Positions 54,331-63,793 of a DNA stretch of 64,000 bases are shown in pieces (the stretch's first letter is position 1; every line of letters starts with the position of its first letter). The notes under the pieces were generated by a model that searched no databases, was not told the DNA's origin, and worked only from the letters and a program-made list of their open reading frames with translations. This stretch comes from Bradyrhizobium sp. CIAT3101 (GTDB lineage: Bacteria; Pseudomonadota; Alphaproteobacteria; Rhizobiales; Xanthobacteraceae). A program made the translations under genes and the position numbers. The stretch covers positions 2,439,001 to 2,503,000 of the forward strand of contig NZ_CP121634.1 of the NCBI RefSeq assembly GCF_029714945.1. The letters are read 5' to 3'.

Positions 54331-54506
54331 ACTGCTTGGAAGGCGCTGTTCCCGAATCCCACTCTTTGCGGTGCCAAGGCTGCACGTTTCTTGCCGTCCG
54401 GTTTCTTTGAGGTCGCCCGACCCATGATGAAAACCAGCGAATGCGCGTGAGTCGAAATCTGCGTCTGAAGAAGCCTGCGTGCGAAAGGCGCCATAGGACC
54501 GTCTGA

Positions 54507-55610
54507 ATGTTTTACTGGCTGATCGAGCTCTCCAACACATTTCCAGGCTTCGGTGCGGTGCGCACCGTTCTGAACGTCTTTCGCTACATCACCTTCCGCA
54601 CCGGCGGCGCCATCGTCACCGGCGCGCTGTTCGTGTTCCTGTTCGGACCCTGGATCATCGATCATCTGCGCATCCGCCAGGGCAAGGGACAGCCGATCCG
54701 GACCGACGGCCCGCAATCGCATCTGGCCAAGAAGGGCACGCCCACCATGGGCGGGCTGATGATTCTGTCCGGCCTCACGGTCGGCACCGTGCTGTGGTGC
54801 AATCCGCTCAATCCCTATGTCTGGATCGTGCTCGCGGTGACGCTCGGCTTCGGCTTCGTCGGCTTCTATGACGATTACCTCAAGGTGACCAAGCAGACCA
54901 CGAGCGGGTTCGGCGGCAAGCTGCGCCTGCTGATCGAGGCGGTCATCGCGCTGGTCGCCTGCTATGCGCTGGTGCGGCTGAACCGCGATCCCGCCTCGAC
55001 CGCGCTGACGATCCCCTTCCTGAAGGACACCGTGCTGCATTTCGGCTGGTTCTTCGTCGTGTTCGGTGCCTTCGTCATCGTCGGCGCGGGCAACGCGGTG
55101 AACCTCACCGACGGTCTCGATGGCCTCGCCATCGTTCCCGTGATGATTGCGACCGCGAGCTTTGCGATGATCGCCTATCTCGCCGGCAACGCGGTGTTTG
55201 CCGACTACCTCCAGATCAAATATGTCGCGGGCACCGGTGAGCTGGCGGTGCTCTGCGGCGCGCTGCTGGGCGCCGGCCTCGGTTTTCTCTGGTTCAACGC
55301 GCCGCCGGCCTCGATCTTCATGGGCGACACCGGCTCGCTCGCGCTCGGCGGCATGCTCGGTTCGATCGCGGTCGCGGTGAAGCACGAAATCGTGCTTGCG
55401 GTGATCGGCGGACTGTTCGTGCTGGAGGCGGTCTCCGTCATCGTGCAGGTGGTCTCGTTCAAGCTCACGGGCAAGCGCATCTTCCGGATGGCGCCGATCC
55501 ACCACCATTTCGAGCAGCTCGGCTGGACCGAGCCGCAGATCGTGATCCGCTTCTGGATCATCTCGGTGATGCTGGCGCTCGCCGGCCTCTCCACGCTGAA
55601 GCTGCGCTGA
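54507..55610 (+). CDS. mraY: Phospho-MurNAc-pentapeptide transferase
   Basis: This is a polytopic inner-membrane enzyme of 367 aa making lipid I from UDP-MurNAc-pentapeptide and undecaprenyl phosphate. Ten TM segments fit. The loops carry [26 protein letters not shown] (Asp pair), [13 protein letters not shown] and [10 protein letters not shown] as [15 protein letters not shown]. Length and motifs are standard. Confidence 0.96.
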   Translation: MFYWLIELSNTFPGFGAVRTVLNVFRYITFRTGGAIVTGALFVFLFGPWIIDHLRIRQGKGQPIRTDGPQSHLAKKGTPTMGGLMILSGLTVGTVLWCNPLNPYVWIVLAVTLGFGFVGFYDDYLKVTKQTTSGFGGKLRLLIEAVIALVACYALVRLNRDPASTALTIPFLKDTVLHFGWFFVVFGAFVIVGAGNAVNLTDGLDGLAIVPVMIATASFAMIAYLAGNAVFADYLQIKYVAGTGELAVLCGALLGAGLGFLWFNAPPASIFMGDTGSLALGGMLGSIAVAVKHEIVLAVIGGLFVLEAVSVIVQVVSFKLTGKRIFRMAPIHHHFEQLGWTEPQIVIRFWIISVMLALAGLSTLKLR

Positions 55611-55620
55611 CGGTATCGCG

Positions 55621-57018
55621 ATGATCCCGGTCACATCCTTTGCCGGCAAGACGGTCGCGGTGTTCGGCCTCGGCGGCTCGGGGCTCGCTTCCTGCCACGC
55701 GCTGAAGGCCGGCGGCGCCGAAGTGATCGCCGCCGACGACAATGCCGAGAATGTCGCCAAGGCGGCGCAGGCCGGCTTCATCACCGCCGATCTGCGCAAC
55801 GTCGCCTGGGACAATTTCGCAGCGCTGGTGCTCGCGCCCGGCGTGCCGCTGACGCATCCGGTGCCGCACTGGAGCGTGCTGAAGGCGCGCGAAGCCGGTG
55901 TCGAGGTGATCGGCGACATCGAGCTGTTCTGCCGCGAGCGCCGGCGCCACGCACCGAACGCGCCGTTCATTGCGATCACCGGCACCAACGGCAAGTCGAC
56001 CACGACGGCGCTGATCGCGCATCTCACGAAGGTGGCCGGCTACGACACCCAGATGGGCGGCAATATCGGCACCGCGATCCTGTCGCTGGAGCCGCCGCGC
56101 ACCGGCCGCGTCCACGTCATCGAGATGTCTTCCTACCAGATCGACCTCACGCCCTCGCTCGATCCCTCCGTCGGCATTCTGCTCAATGTCAGCGAGGATC
56201 ACATCGATCGTCACGGCACCATCGAACATTACGCCGCGGTGAAGGAGCGTCTCGTTGCGGGCGTGCAGGCAGGCGGCACCTCGATCGTCGGCGTCGACGA
56301 CGGCTATTGCCGCGACATCGCCGACCGGCTCGACCGCGCCGGCAAGAATGTGGTGCGGATCTCCGTCAGGAATCCGCTGGCGAGCGGCATTCATGTCGAG
56401 CACGGCACCATCATGCGCACCGCGGGCGGCGCCCGCAGCGAGATCGCCAAGCTCGGTGGCATCGGCTCGCTGCGCGGGCTGCACAACGCGCAGAACGCGG
56501 CGTGCGCGGCCGCAGCCGCGCTCGCGATGGGCATCGGCCTCGACGTGCTGCAAAACGGCCTGCGCAGCTTTCCGGGCCTGGCGCATCGCATGGAGCAGGT
56601 CGGCCGTCGCGGCAACGTGCTGTTCGTCAACGACTCCAAGGGCACCAACGCGGACGCCACCGCGCATGCGCTGTCGTCCTTTTCGGAGATCTTCTGGATC
56701 GCCGGCGGCAAGCCGAAGGCCGGCGGCATCACCAGCCTGACCTCCTTCTTCCCGCGCATTCGCAAGGCCTATCTGATCGGCGAGGCCGCCCAGGAGTTTT
56801 CCGGCACGCTCGGCCCGGTCGCGCACGAGATCAGCCAGACGCTCGACGTCGCGGTCGCGCATGCCGCGCGCGATGCGGAAGCATCGGGTCTCACCGAAGC
56901 GGTCGTGCTGCTGTCGCCGGCCTGCGCCTCCTTCGACCAGTACCGCAACTTCGAAATCCGCGGCACGAAGTTCCGCGAGCTGGTGCAGGCGCTGCCGGGT
57001 GTGAAGCCGGTGGTCTGA
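55621..57018 (+). CDS. murD: UDP-MurNAc-L-alanine:D-glutamate ligase
   Basis: This is a cytoplasmic Mur ligase of 465 aa. The Rossmann start is [19 protein letters not shown]. The P-loop is GTNGKSTTT (about 121-129), followed by [10 protein letters not shown] and [13 protein letters not shown]. The later INDSKGTN-type motif is [12 protein letters not shown], and the C-terminus has [18 protein letters not shown]. It adds D-Glu. It is 10 nt after mraY. Confidence 0.96.
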   Translation: MIPVTSFAGKTVAVFGLGGSGLASCHALKAGGAEVIAADDNAENVAKAAQAGFITADLRNVAWDNFAALVLAPGVPLTHPVPHWSVLKAREAGVEVIGDIELFCRERRRHAPNAPFIAITGTNGKSTTTALIAHLTKVAGYDTQMGGNIGTAILSLEPPRTGRVHVIEMSSYQIDLTPSLDPSVGILLNVSEDHIDRHGTIEHYAAVKERLVAGVQAGGTSIVGVDDGYCRDIADRLDRAGKNVVRISVRNPLASGIHVEHGTIMRTAGGARSEIAKLGGIGSLRGLHNAQNAACAAAAALAMGIGLDVLQNGLRSFPGLAHRMEQVGRRGNVLFVNDSKGTNADATAHALSSFSEIFWIAGGKPKAGGITSLTSFFPRIRKAYLIGEAAQEFSGTLGPVAHEISQTLDVAVAHAARDAEASGLTEAVVLLSPACASFDQYRNFEIRGTKFRELVQALPGVKPVV

Positions 57019-57021
57019 GAC

Positions 57022-57420
57022 ATGTCGCGGCGACGCAGGCTCGGACTCGTCGTCGCTGCTCTTGCTATTCCCATCGGTTTCCTCTGCGTTGTCTTCTTTG
57101 ACAGCGTCATGCACGAATTCGGCGCGTGTCGTGTCGTTCGCCAGAAGTTGTTCGCCTCTCCAACTGGCAGCAAGCTGGTCGTCGTGGTCTGGAAGTCGTG
57201 TAGCGCGAAGGTGCCTGACAGCACCCAGGCCAGCATCGTGGCGCGCGGTCGGACGTTCTCGCCGGAGGACACGCCGACCTTCGTCAGCGTGCGCGGGCAT
57301 CTTGACGTCGTCGTCGCCTGGAGCAGCGAGCGGGCGGTCAGGATCGGCTTCATTCCCGAGCCAGGCGAGGTCTTCAAGCGCGACCAACGCGCGGGGGATG
57401 TCGCGATCAACTACGAATAG
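57022..57420 (+). CDS. Hypothetical membrane-anchored protein between murD and ftsW
   Basis: This is a 132-aa protein starting 3 nt after the murD stop. It has one N-terminal TM or signal segment (about 6-26, LGLVVAALAIPIGFLCVVFF), then an exported domain with two Cys, SPTGSKLVVVVWKSC and WSSERAVRIGF. The pattern resembles the DUF5412-like beta-strand domain, by memory only. It is not a standard dcw member, and its role is unknown. A REP-like hairpin follows. Confidence 0.72.
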   Translation: MSRRRRLGLVVAALAIPIGFLCVVFFDSVMHEFGACRVVRQKLFASPTGSKLVVVVWKSCSAKVPDSTQASIVARGRTFSPEDTPTFVSVRGHLDVVVAWSSERAVRIGFIPEPGEVFKRDQRAGDVAINYE

Positions 57421-57423
57421 GGC

Positions 57424-57562
57424 TCTCGTGTCCCGGACGCGGTGCAGCGTGTAACGCTGCTCCGCAGAGCCGGGACCCACGCCACGCGATTGCTGGGAGA
57501 CGTGGGCCCCGGCTCTGCAGCGCACCGTCGAAGAGACGCTGCGCTGCGTCCGGGGCACGAGA
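57424..57562. repeat. Nested inverted repeat (REP-like)
   Basis: The outer arms, CGTGTCCCGGACGCGGTGCAG (about 57427) and the GCTGCGTCCGGGGCACG complement (ending 57560), enclose inner arms GCAGAGCCGGGACCCACG and CGTGGGCCCCGGCTCTGC. The 139-nt element lies between the hypothetical gene and ftsW and can fold into one branched hairpin. I recall this sequence as common in Bradyrhizobium genomes. Confidence 0.75.
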
Positions 57563-57648
57563 CTCTTCAAAACTTGAACGATTCCTTAACCCCCCGGTAA
57601 CCAACCTCGGCGACCAATGGACGGACCTCTGTCCGAAAGCGGCCGCCC

Positions 57649-58800
57649 ATGCTCTCCCGTGAAGAACGCACCCCCTTTACCGAGTGGTGGTGGACCGTCG
57701 ACAAGCCGCTGCTCGGCGCGATCCTGGTGCTGATGCTGACCGGCGTCATCCTGTCGCTGGCGGCGAGCCCGCCGGTGGCGACCCGCATCGGGCTCGATCC
57801 CTTCCACTTCTTCAGCCGTCACGTGATGTTCCTGGCGCCGTCCTTCATGGTGCTGGTCGGCGTCTCCTTCCTGTCGCCGCGCTCGATCCGGCGAAGCGCG
57901 CTGATCATCTTCACGATCAGCATCATCCTGATCGTGGTGACGCTCGCCATCGGCCCTGAGGTCAAGGGCTCTCGCCGCTGGATCACGCTGCTCGGCGTCA
58001 ACATCCAGGCCTCCGAAATCGCAAAGCCGTCGTTCGTCGTCATCGCCGCCTGGCTGTTTGCGGAATCGACCAAGCGGCCGGAGATGCCCGCGACCTCGAT
58101 GGCGCTGGTGCTGCTGATGATGCTGGTCTCCCTGCTTGTGATGGAGCCGGACTTCGGTCAGACCATGCTGATCCTGATGGTGTGGGGCTCGCTGTTCTTC
58201 ATCGCGGGCATGCGCATGATCTGGGTATTTGGCCTCGCCGGCATCGGCGCGGCCGGGCTGTTCAGCGCCTATCTTTTTGTTCCCCACGTTGCCGGGCGCA
58301 TCAAGCGCTTCATGAATCCAGCCTCGGGCGACACTTTTCAGGTCGATACCGCGATGGAGGCCTTCTACAACGGCGGCTGGTTCGGCCTCGGACCGGGCGA
58401 AGGCATCGCCAAGCGCAGTCTGCCGGACAGCCACACCGACTTCGTGTTCGCGGTTGCCGCCGAAGAGTTCGGCATCATCCTGTGCCTGGCGATGCTGACG
58501 CTGTTCGCCTTCGTCGTGATCCGCACGCTGTCGCGCGCCTACGCCAACGAAGACATGTTCTCGCGCTTTGCGGCCTCCGGGCTCGCGATTCTGTTCGGCG
58601 TACAGGCTGCGATCAACATGTCGGTCAACCTCCAGCTCATCCCCGCCAAGGGCATGACGCTACCCTTCATCTCCTACGGCGGCTCCTCGATCGTGTCGCT
58701 CGCTTATGGTGTCGGCATGATGCTGGCCCTGACGCGGCTGCGCCCGCGTACCGAGGTCGAAGCCAGCGGCCATGCCGACGCGATGCGCAGCTACGCGTGA
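57649..58800 (+). CDS. ftsW: Septal SEDS glycosyltransferase FtsW
   Basis: This is a polytopic inner-membrane protein of 383 aa of the SEDS family that polymerises lipid II at the septum with PBP3. About ten TM helices are seen. Conserved parts are VKGSRRWI, QASEIAKPSFV, NGGWFGLGPGEGIAKRSLPDSHTDFVFAV and LIPAKGMTLPFISYGGSS. Length is normal. It has no clear ribosome site in front of ATG 57649. Confidence 0.95.
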   Translation: MLSREERTPFTEWWWTVDKPLLGAILVLMLTGVILSLAASPPVATRIGLDPFHFFSRHVMFLAPSFMVLVGVSFLSPRSIRRSALIIFTISIILIVVTLAIGPEVKGSRRWITLLGVNIQASEIAKPSFVVIAAWLFAESTKRPEMPATSMALVLLMMLVSLLVMEPDFGQTMLILMVWGSLFFIAGMRMIWVFGLAGIGAAGLFSAYLFVPHVAGRIKRFMNPASGDTFQVDTAMEAFYNGGWFGLGPGEGIAKRSLPDSHTDFVFAVAAEEFGIILCLAMLTLFAFVVIRTLSRAYANEDMFSRFAASGLAILFGVQAAINMSVNLQLIPAKGMTLPFISYGGSSIVSLAYGVGMMLALTRLRPRTEVEASGHADAMRSYA

Positions 58801-58836
58801 TCCTCACCCCCGCGCAACGGCGAAGCCGTTGCCGCT

Positions 58837-58931
58837 GGAGGAGCCGCGCTCTGCGCGGCGTCTCGAAGGGCGAGGCCACCGGCCGGGCCTTCATCCTTCG
58901 AGACGCGCGTTCCGCGCTCCTCGGGATGAGG
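58837..58931. repeat. Inverted pair of GAGGAGC...TCTCGAAGG units (REP-like)
   Basis: The left unit (58837-58876, GAGGAGCCGCG then GCGTCTCGAAGG) and the right inverted unit (58888-58931, CATCCTTCGAGACGCGCG to GCTCCTCGGGATGAGG) lie in the 191-nt ftsW-murG gap. It is a different family from the CTCTCCCCGC palindromes. Confidence 0.7.
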
Positions 58932-58991
58932 GTTTGAGATACGGCTTGCTGCGCTCGTAATGACGAGAAAGACCTTGTAAAAGGCCTCTCC

Positions 58992-60092
58992 ATGGACAAT
59001 TCCCCCTTGATTCTTCTCGCCGCGGGCGGCACCGGCGGCCATCTGTTTCCGGCCGAGGCGCTTGGCGTCGAGCTGATCCGGCGCGGCTTTCGCGTGCGCC
59101 TCGTCACCGATGAGCGCGCGCTGCGCTATAGCGGGCTGTTCACCAAGGACATGATCGACGTCGTCGCGAGCGAGACCGCACGCGGCCGCAACCCGATCCA
59201 GCTCGCTCATGCCGGCCTCACGCTCGCCACCGGCACGCTGTCCGCTTACCGCCTGATCAAGCGATTGAAGCCCGCTGCCGTCATCGGCTTCGGCGGCTAT
59301 CCGACATTGCCGCCGCTGGTCGCGGCAAAGTTCGCCGGCGTGCCCGGCATCATCCACGAAGCCAACGCGGTGCTCGGCCGCGCCAACCGGTTTCTCGCAA
59401 GCCGTGTGCGCGCCATCGCGACGTCGCTGCCGGGCGTGCTCGACCGCGATCCGGCGCTGGCGGCCAAGACCACGACGGTGGGCACGCCGATGCGGCCGGG
59501 GGTGCTCGCGGCTGCGGCCGTGCCATATGCCGCACCCGAGGTGAACGGCCCGCTGCGCCTGCTCGTCGTCGGCGGCAGCCAGGGCGCGCGCATCATGGCC
59601 GACGTCGTGCCGGGCGCGATCGAGCGGCTCGAGCCCGCGCTGTGGGGCCGGCTCATTCTCACCCAGCAGGTCCGCGACGAGGACATGACCCGGGTGCGTG
59701 CGGTCTACGACAAGCTCAAGATCAATGCCGAGCTCGCGCCGTTCTTCGCGGATCTGCCGGCGCGGCTTGCCTCCAACCATCTGGTGGTGTCGCGCTCCGG
59801 CGCGGGCACCGTCGCCGAGCTCGCCGCGATCGGCCGGCCGTCGATCCTGGTGCCGCTGCCGGGCGCGATCGACCAGGATCAGTTCGCCAATGCCGGCGTG
59901 CTGGCCAAGGTTGATGGCGCCATCCGTATCCCGCAGACCGAGTTCACCTCTGATCGCCTCGCCGCCGAGATCTCGGGTTTTGCCGCCGAGCCGGCGCGTC
60001 TTGGCGCCATGGCCGCGGCGGCGAAGGGGGCAGGCCGGCTCGATGCCGCCGAGCGGCTGGCCGATCTGGTGGTCAAAGTCGCGGGAATCTGA
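58992..60092 (+). CDS. murG: Lipid II synthase (GlcNAc transferase)
   Basis: This is a membrane-associated GT28 glycosyltransferase of 366 aa adding GlcNAc to lipid I. The G loop is LAAGGTGGHLFPAEALG (about 9-25), the second is VIGFGGYPTLPPLVAA, and the third is GGSQGARIMADVVP. The UDP-binding part has SRSGAGTVAELAAIGRPSILVPLP. All are standard. Confidence 0.96.
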   Translation: MDNSPLILLAAGGTGGHLFPAEALGVELIRRGFRVRLVTDERALRYSGLFTKDMIDVVASETARGRNPIQLAHAGLTLATGTLSAYRLIKRLKPAAVIGFGGYPTLPPLVAAKFAGVPGIIHEANAVLGRANRFLASRVRAIATSLPGVLDRDPALAAKTTTVGTPMRPGVLAAAAVPYAAPEVNGPLRLLVVGGSQGARIMADVVPGAIERLEPALWGRLILTQQVRDEDMTRVRAVYDKLKINAELAPFFADLPARLASNHLVVSRSGAGTVAELAAIGRPSILVPLPGAIDQDQFANAGVLAKVDGAIRIPQTEFTSDRLAAEISGFAAEPARLGAMAAAAKGAGRLDAAERLADLVVKVAGI

Positions 60093-60214
60093 CGCGAAAA
60101 AGCCCTTGTCTTGGCCTTCCAAAGCGGGGCATCCAGTAAGAACGGCGCGGCTGATTTGGCCGTGACTTTCGCCAGATGCCGCCTGTTCAAGGCGGCGAGG
60201 TCAGGGAAGAGAGC

Positions 60215-61618
60215 ATGAGACTGCCGCGCGAGATCGGACCCATCCACTTCGTCGGGATCGGCGGGATCGGCATGAGCGGCATCGCCGAGGTGCTGGTCAA
60301 TCTCGGCTATGTCGTGCAGGGTTCGGACGCCTCCGACAATTACAATCTCGACCGCCTGCGCAAGAAGGGCGCAAAAGTCTCGGTCGGCCACAAGGCCGAG
60401 AATGTCGACGGGGCCGAGGTCGTCGTCGTCTCCACCGCGATCAAGCGCGACAATCCGGAACTGATGGCGGCGCGCGAACGGCGCATTCCCGTGGTGCGTC
60501 GCGCCGAGATGCTGGCCGAATTGATGCGGCTGAAGAGCTGCGTCGCGATTGCCGGCACCCACGGCAAGACCACGACGACCACGATGGTGGCAACGCTGCT
60601 CGACGCAGGCGGTCTCGATCCGACCGTGATCAACGGCGGCATCATCAACGCCTATGGTTCCAACGCGCGGCTAGGGGCCGGCGACTGGATGGTGGTGGAG
60701 GCCGACGAGAGCGACGGCACGTTCCTGAAGCTGCCGACCGATGTCGCGATCGTCACCAATGTCGATCCTGAACATCTCGATCATTTCAAGACGTTTGACG
60801 CCGTGCAGGACGCCTTTCGCCATTTCATCGAGAACCTGCCGTTCTACGGCTTTGCCGTGATGTGCATCGATCATCCCGTCGTGCAGACCCTCGTCGGCAA
60901 GATCGAGGATCGTCGCATCATCACCTACGGCGAGAATCCGCAGGCCGACGCGCGCTTGCTCGACCTGACGCCGACGGGAGGCGGATCGAAGTTCAAGGTC
61001 GCGTTCCGCGATCGCAAGACGGGCGCCGTGCACGAGATCTCCGACCTGATGCTGCCGATGCCGGGCCGTCACAACGCCTCCAACGCGACGGCTGCGATCG
61101 CGGTCGCGCGCGAGCTTGGCGTATCCGATGAAGATATCCGCAAGGCGATCGCCGGCTTCGGCGGCGTCAAGCGCCGCTTCACCAAGACCGGCGAGTGGAA
61201 CGGCGTCACCGTGATCGACGATTACGGCCATCATCCGGTCGAGATCGCGGCGGTGCTGAAGGCGGCGCGGGAATCCACCAATGGCAAGATCGTCGCCGTG
61301 GTGCAGCCGCATCGCTACACCCGCCTGCAATCGCTGTTCGAGGAATTTTGCACCTGCTTCAACGATGCCGATGCAGTGGTCGTCGCCGACGTCTATGCCG
61401 CGGGCGAGACGCCGATCGACGGCATCGATCGCGATCATTTCGTCGCGGGCCTGCGCGCTCACGGCCACCGCGAGGTGATCCCGCTGCCGGCAGCCACCGA
61501 TCTCGCCGGCATCGTGAAGGGAATTGCCAAGTCAGGCGATCTCGTCGTGTGTCTCGGCGCCGGCAACATCACGCAATGGGCGTACGCACTGCCGGACCAA
61601 CTGAAGGCGCTGGGGTAG
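60215..61618 (+). CDS. murC: UDP-MurNAc:L-alanine ligase
   Basis: This is a cytoplasmic Mur ligase of 467 aa adding L-Ala to UDP-MurNAc. The N-terminal [17 protein letters not shown] is the MurC Rossmann motif. The P-loop is GTHGKTTTT, and the second domain has [12 protein letters not shown]. The C-terminal domain shows [19 protein letters not shown] and [15 protein letters not shown]. The ATG at 60215 has GGGAAGAG upstream; 13 codons before it are not conserved. Confidence 0.96.
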   Translation: MRLPREIGPIHFVGIGGIGMSGIAEVLVNLGYVVQGSDASDNYNLDRLRKKGAKVSVGHKAENVDGAEVVVVSTAIKRDNPELMAARERRIPVVRRAEMLAELMRLKSCVAIAGTHGKTTTTTMVATLLDAGGLDPTVINGGIINAYGSNARLGAGDWMVVEADESDGTFLKLPTDVAIVTNVDPEHLDHFKTFDAVQDAFRHFIENLPFYGFAVMCIDHPVVQTLVGKIEDRRIITYGENPQADARLLDLTPTGGGSKFKVAFRDRKTGAVHEISDLMLPMPGRHNASNATAAIAVARELGVSDEDIRKAIAGFGGVKRRFTKTGEWNGVTVIDDYGHHPVEIAAVLKAARESTNGKIVAVVQPHRYTRLQSLFEEFCTCFNDADAVVVADVYAAGETPIDGIDRDHFVAGLRAHGHREVIPLPAATDLAGIVKGIAKSGDLVVCLGAGNITQWAYALPDQLKALG

Positions 61619-61660
61619 GGCGAGCGGATGTCGAGCCATCGTCGACCACCGCTCGTGTGG

Positions 61661-61822
61661 CCACCCCTCTCCCTAACCCTCCCCCGCAAGGGGGGAGGGA
61701 ACCCATCCGCCGGTGCCTTCCTAACTCCATCAAAGGATCAGAGTGCAGCTGCGATGTCAGGTGAGGCGAGCATGCTGGTTAGGCTCCCTCCCCCCTTGCG
61801 GGGGAGGGCTGGGGAGAGGGGT
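61661..61822. repeat. Inverted CTCTCCC palindromic element between murC and murB
   Basis: The left arm (61661-61700, CCACCCCTCTCCCTAACCCT then GCAAGGGGGGAGGG) and right arm (61785-61822, CCTCCCCCCTTGCGGGGGAGG then GGGGAGAGGGG, in shorter parts) are reverse complements around an 84-nt loop. Confidence 0.75.
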
Positions 61823-61863
61823 AAGCCCCGAGCGCTGGCCAACAACGTCATGGTCGGTGCGGC

Positions 61864-62784
61864 ATGAGCTTTCCCGACATCACGCCCTCGCTCAAAGCCG
61901 CGATGCCGCAGTTGCGCGGGCGGCTGCTTGCCAATCAGTCGCTGGCCGAGCTCACCTGGTTTCGCGTCGGCGGTCCGGCGCAGGTGCTGTTCACACCGGC
62001 GGACGAGGATGATCTCGCTTACTTCCTTGCGCATCTCGCCAGCGACATCCCGGTCTATGTCGTCGGCGTCGGCTCCAACCTGATCGTACGCGACGGCGGC
62101 ATTGCCGGCGTGGTGATCCGGCTGGCGCCGCGCGCTTTCGGTGAGGCGACCGCGAACGGTGACGTCGTCATCGCGGGTGCGGCTGCGCTCGACAAGCGCG
62201 TCGCGGAAGTCGCGGCCGGCGCCAATATCGGCGGGCTCGAATTCTATTTCGGCATTCCCGGCACGATCGGCGGCGCGCTGCGCATGAACGCGGGCGCCAA
62301 TGGCGGCGAGACCAAGGACGTGCTGATCGAGGCGCGCGGCGTCGGCCGCGACGGCACGAAGCACATCTTCGCCAACGCCGACATGAAATTCGTCTACCGC
62401 AACAGCGGCGTCGATCCCTCCATCATCTTCACGTCGGCCCGCTTTCGTGGCGAGATCCGGGATGTCGAGGCCATCCGCGCGCGGATGGCCGACGTGCAAA
62501 GCCATCGCGAGACGGCGCAGCCGATCCGCGAGAAGACCGGCGGGTCGACCTTCAAGAATCCGCCCGGCCATTCCGCCTGGAAGCTGGTCGATGCCGCCGG
62601 CTGCCGGGGCTTGCGCGTCGGTGGTGCGCAAGTGTCGGAGATGCACTGCAACTTCCTGATCAACACCGGCGATGCCACCGCGCACGACATCGAGACGCTG
62701 GGCGAGACCGTCCGCGAACGCGTCAAGGCGAATTCCGGAATCGAGCTGCACTGGGAAATCAAGCGGATTGGAACTCCCGGCTAA
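61864..62784 (+). CDS. murB: UDP-N-acetylenolpyruvoylglucosamine reductase
   Basis: This is a cytoplasmic FAD/NADPH reductase of 306 aa making UDP-MurNAc. FAD-binding features include [38 protein letters not shown], and [19 protein letters not shown] with its Arg. The proton-donor Ser lies in [12 protein letters not shown], and the final Glu in VSEMHCNF is typical. Type I length. A GGTGCGGC sequence precedes the ATG. Confidence 0.95.
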   Translation: MSFPDITPSLKAAMPQLRGRLLANQSLAELTWFRVGGPAQVLFTPADEDDLAYFLAHLASDIPVYVVGVGSNLIVRDGGIAGVVIRLAPRAFGEATANGDVVIAGAAALDKRVAEVAAGANIGGLEFYFGIPGTIGGALRMNAGANGGETKDVLIEARGVGRDGTKHIFANADMKFVYRNSGVDPSIIFTSARFRGEIRDVEAIRARMADVQSHRETAQPIREKTGGSTFKNPPGHSAWKLVDAAGCRGLRVGGAQVSEMHCNFLINTGDATAHDIETLGETVRERVKANSGIELHWEIKRIGTPG

Positions 62785-62806
62785 TTTGGAGAGGCGACGA
62801 GAGACT

Positions 62807-63793
62807 ATGCGCATCACCATCCTCTTCGGCGGCTCCAACCGCGAACGTCTGGTTTCCGTCGCGTCAGCCCAGGCGCTGCACCAGGCGCTCCCCGAGGCCG
62901 ATCTCTGGTGGTGGGACGTCGAGGACAACGTTCACACCGTCCAGTCGAAGCAGTTGCTCGAACATTCCCGGCCCTTCGAGGACGAGTTCAAGCCTGGTAC
63001 GCGCGGCATTCCGCTGGCGCAGGCGCTCGACAAGGCCAAGGCGGAAGACCGCGTCCTCGTACTCAGCTTGCATGGCGGCGGCGCCGAGAATGGCGAATTG
63101 CAGGTGATGTGCGAAGCGCGCGGCGTGCCGTTCACCGGCTCCGGTTCGGCCTCCTCGCATCTCGCCTTCGACAAGATCGCGGCCAAGCGCTTTGCCGCGC
63201 TCGGTGGCGTGACACCGCCCGAGGGCATCGCGCTCGAGAATATCGATGAGGCCTTCGCCGAATATGGAAGGCTGATCGCAAAGCCGGCGCGCGATGGATC
63301 GAGCTATGGCCTGATCTTCGTCAACGCCAAGCAGGATCTCGTCGCCGTCCGCAATGCGGCCAGGCACGAAGAATATGTGATCGAGCCCTACATCGCCGGC
63401 GTCGAGGCGACCTGCGGCGTGCTGGAGCGCATCGACGGCTCGCTCATCTCGCTGCCGCCGATCGAGATCATCCCAGGTGAGGGCAATTTCGACTACGCAG
63501 CAAAGTACCTGCTGTCGACGACCCAGGAGATCTGCCCGGGCCGCTTCACCGCAGAGGTCACCGCCGCGCTCAAGAGCCAGGCGATGCTCGCGCATCGTGC
63601 GATGTCCTGCGCCGGCTATTCCCGCTCCGACTTCATCGTCTCGGAGAAGGGGCTGATCTATCTCGAAACCAACACGCTGCCCGGGCTGACCAAGTCCTCG
63701 CTCTACCCCAAGGCGCTGAAAGCCGAGGGCATCGCGTTTGCCGACTTCCTCCGCGACCTGATCGAGCTGGCGGTGCGGCGGGTGCGGAAATAA
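62807..63793 (+). CDS. ddl: D-alanine-D-alanine ligase family protein
   Basis: This is a cytoplasmic ATP-grasp enzyme of 328 aa. The N-terminus has ILFGGSNRERLVSVASAQAL, and the middle has FTGSGSASSHLAFDKIAAKRF, AKPARDGSSYGLIFV and VIEPYIAGVEATCGVLE. The C-terminal NTLPGLTKSSLYPKAL is the substrate-loop signature. It is diverged from textbook DdlB (for example WWWDVEDNVHT), so substrate (D-Ala-D-Ala) is likely but not certain. ATG 62807 follows GGAGAGG; the longer frame overlaps murB and is not used. Confidence 0.9.
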   Translation: MRITILFGGSNRERLVSVASAQALHQALPEADLWWWDVEDNVHTVQSKQLLEHSRPFEDEFKPGTRGIPLAQALDKAKAEDRVLVLSLHGGGAENGELQVMCEARGVPFTGSGSASSHLAFDKIAAKRFAALGGVTPPEGIALENIDEAFAEYGRLIAKPARDGSSYGLIFVNAKQDLVAVRNAARHEEYVIEPYIAGVEATCGVLERIDGSLISLPPIEIIPGEGNFDYAAKYLLSTTQEICPGRFTAEVTAALKSQAMLAHRAMSCAGYSRSDFIVSEKGLIYLETNTLPGLTKSSLYPKALKAEGIAFADFLRDLIELAVRRVRK

